Shown here piece after piece: positions 4,955 through 5,615 of a stretch of 5,615 bases of DNA. The stretch's first letter is position 1, and each line of letters starts with the position of its first letter. Source of the stretch: Clostridia bacterium (lineage in GTDB: Bacteria > Bacillota > Clostridia > CAKSNL01 > HGM11501). The stretch lies in assembly GCA_017390225.1 (NCBI GenBank), contig JAFPCL010000016.1, positions 1 through 5,615 of the forward strand, in the 5' to 3' direction. A model generated the notes under the pieces. The model searched no databases and was not told the origin of the DNA. It saw nothing but the letters and a program-made list of their open reading frames with translations. Position numbers and translations under genes: made by a program.

Positions 4955-5009
4955 AATTTCATCAAAGCCGCAAGGATTTGATTTCATTGTGGAAACGAGA
5001 AAAAGAAAC

Positions 5010-5026
5010 CACCTGCTATGCAGGTG
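5010..5026 (+). repeat. Subterminal left-end hairpin of the IS200-like element
   Basis: CACCTGC (5010-5016) and GCAGGTG (5020-5026) form a perfect 7-bp stem with loop TAT, about 105 bp ahead of tnpA. IS200/IS605 elements lack terminal inverted repeats and carry such small subterminal hairpins, which the TnpA dimer binds as single-stranded DNA. The exact left cleavage site is probably some tens of bases further left (about 4965-5005), but I cannot place it. Confidence 0.6.
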
Positions 5027-5062
5027 AGTTCCCAAATAGCTTCAGCTTCAAGCATGGAAAAG

Positions 5063-5125
5063 AAAAACCTCCAATTCTATAATGATGATAGTTTTTCGAC
5101 TGCATCAAAATAGGAGGAGGTTTTT
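5063..5125 (+). promoter_or_regulatory. Stem masking the tnpA ribosome binding site
   Basis: AAAAACCTCC (5063-5072) is exactly complementary to GGAGGTTTTT (5116-5125), which includes part of the GGAGGAGG ribosome site (5113-5120). Inner pairings CTAT/ATAG (5077-5080, 5110-5113) and TGATG/CATCA (5083-5087, 5103-5107) extend the stem. In IS200 a 5' leader stem that hides the ribosome site and stops incoming transcription is known to keep transposase low; this layout fits the same role. Confidence 0.75.
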
Positions 5126-5130
5126 ATCTT

Positions 5131-5613
5131 ATGAGTAAATCACAAGACAATAGTAGTTTATCACATACAACATGGAACTTTAAGTATCATGTTGTTTTTG
5201 CACCAAAATATCGTAGACAGATTATTTATGGTCAGATTAAAGCGGATATAGGAAAAATACTAAGAGATTTGTGTGAAAAGAAAAGGGATTGAAATAGTAG
5301 AAGCAGAGTGCTGTTCAGATCATATACACATGCTTATAAAAGTTCCGCCTAAATATAGCATTTCTGAAATAATGGGATATTTGAAAGGGAAGAGTTCGAA
5401 AATATATTTGACCGTCATGCAAATCTGAAATATAAATATGGAAATAGACATTTTTGGTGTAGAGGATATTATGTAGACACAGTAGGTAAAAATGCAGAAA
5501 AAATCAAAGAATACATACGAAATCAATTGCAAGAAGATTATACGGCGGATCAGATAACATTGAAAGAATATTATGACCCGTTTACGGGTGAGCCGACGGA
5601 CAAAAGCAAATAA
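5131..5613 (+). pseudogene. tnpA: IS200-family Y1 HUH transposase tnpA with two frameshifts
   Basis: TnpA of this family cuts and joins single-stranded DNA. Three frames together give a 160-residue protein, normal for the family. Frame one (5131-5292) reads MSKSQDNSSLSHTTW...FAPKYRRQIIYG and stops at TGA 5290. An extra A in the run 5281-5284 shifts to a second frame carrying 'CCSDHIHML' with the HUH histidines (composite residues 64 and 66), then 'GYLKGKSS'. Near 5403 one base is missing (ATG ATA is now ATATA), returning to the first frame for 'FDRHANLKYKYGNRHFWCRGYY', then 'KEYIRNQ' with the likely catalytic Tyr128, ending 'DPFTGEPTDKSK' and TAA at 5611-5613. All key residues survive in the composite, so the damage is recent or is a sequencing error. 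A programmed shift is unlikely because two opposite shifts would be needed. The ribosome site GGAGGAGG precedes ATG 5131. Confidence 0.9.
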
Positions 5614-5615
5614 AA

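Larger units (their letters stand above)
5010..5615 (+). mobile_element. IS200-like element, left part, probably inactive
   Basis: The element consists of the left-end hairpin (5010-5026), a ribosome-site-masking stem (5063-5125) and a frameshifted tnpA (5131-5613). No tnpB is seen in the remaining 2 bases, and the right end lies beyond the window. The order and structures match the IS200 group of single-gene, Y1-transposase elements. The true left border lies somewhere between the hairpin cluster ending at 4954 and the hairpin at 5010. Confidence 0.75.

Noticed and set aside
5281..5292. Programmed frameshift in tnpA
   Set aside because: IS200-type TnpA is normally one frame, and a second, opposite shift near 5403 lacks a slippery site, so mutation or sequencing error is simpler.

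Overview
The window looks like a chromosomal segment of a low-to-mid GC Firmicute, probably a gut-type Clostridia or Negativicutes relative. That placement is inference. It rests on strong AGGAGG-type ribosome binding sites, sigma-A style promoters, a CCA-encoding one-piece tmRNA gene, bacterial queA and tgt side by side, an IS200-type transposase and a beta-helix-type secreted protein.

Left part (1-676): the 5' end of a secreted protein gene (minus strand) is divergent from a 72-residue XRE-family regulator (plus strand). The 105-bp gap between them holds two near-identical 17-bp dyads. One fills the spacer of the secreted gene's promoter; the other lies just upstream of its -35 and overlaps the likely -10 of the regulator. 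This reads as a small autoregulated repressor module. A strong, probably bidirectional terminator (632-676) closes it.

Middle (711-4195, minus strand): queA then tgt, the last two steps of queuosine formation in tRNA, read from a clear promoter at 4167-4195. An AT-richer rhuM-family gene follows tgt by 35 bp. Beyond rhuM lies a second copy of the last 11 codons plus stop of tgt. It differs at six positions, all synonymous third codon positions. rhuM therefore sits in a block flanked by two tgt 3' ends, as expected for DNA inserted at the 3' end of tgt, or for import of a tgt-rhuM block that displaced the old tgt tail. This is the most interesting observation here.

Right part (4196-5615, plus strand): a 49-residue acidic protein gene, then ssrA (tmRNA) with a textbook promoter, a readable tag (probably ANHTELAAA) and a strong terminator. 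Next come a cluster of nested hairpins (4863-4954) and the left part of an IS200-like element. That element has a subterminal hairpin, a ribosome-site-sequestering stem and a tnpA broken by a +1 and a later compensating -1 frameshift. Its right end lies outside the window.
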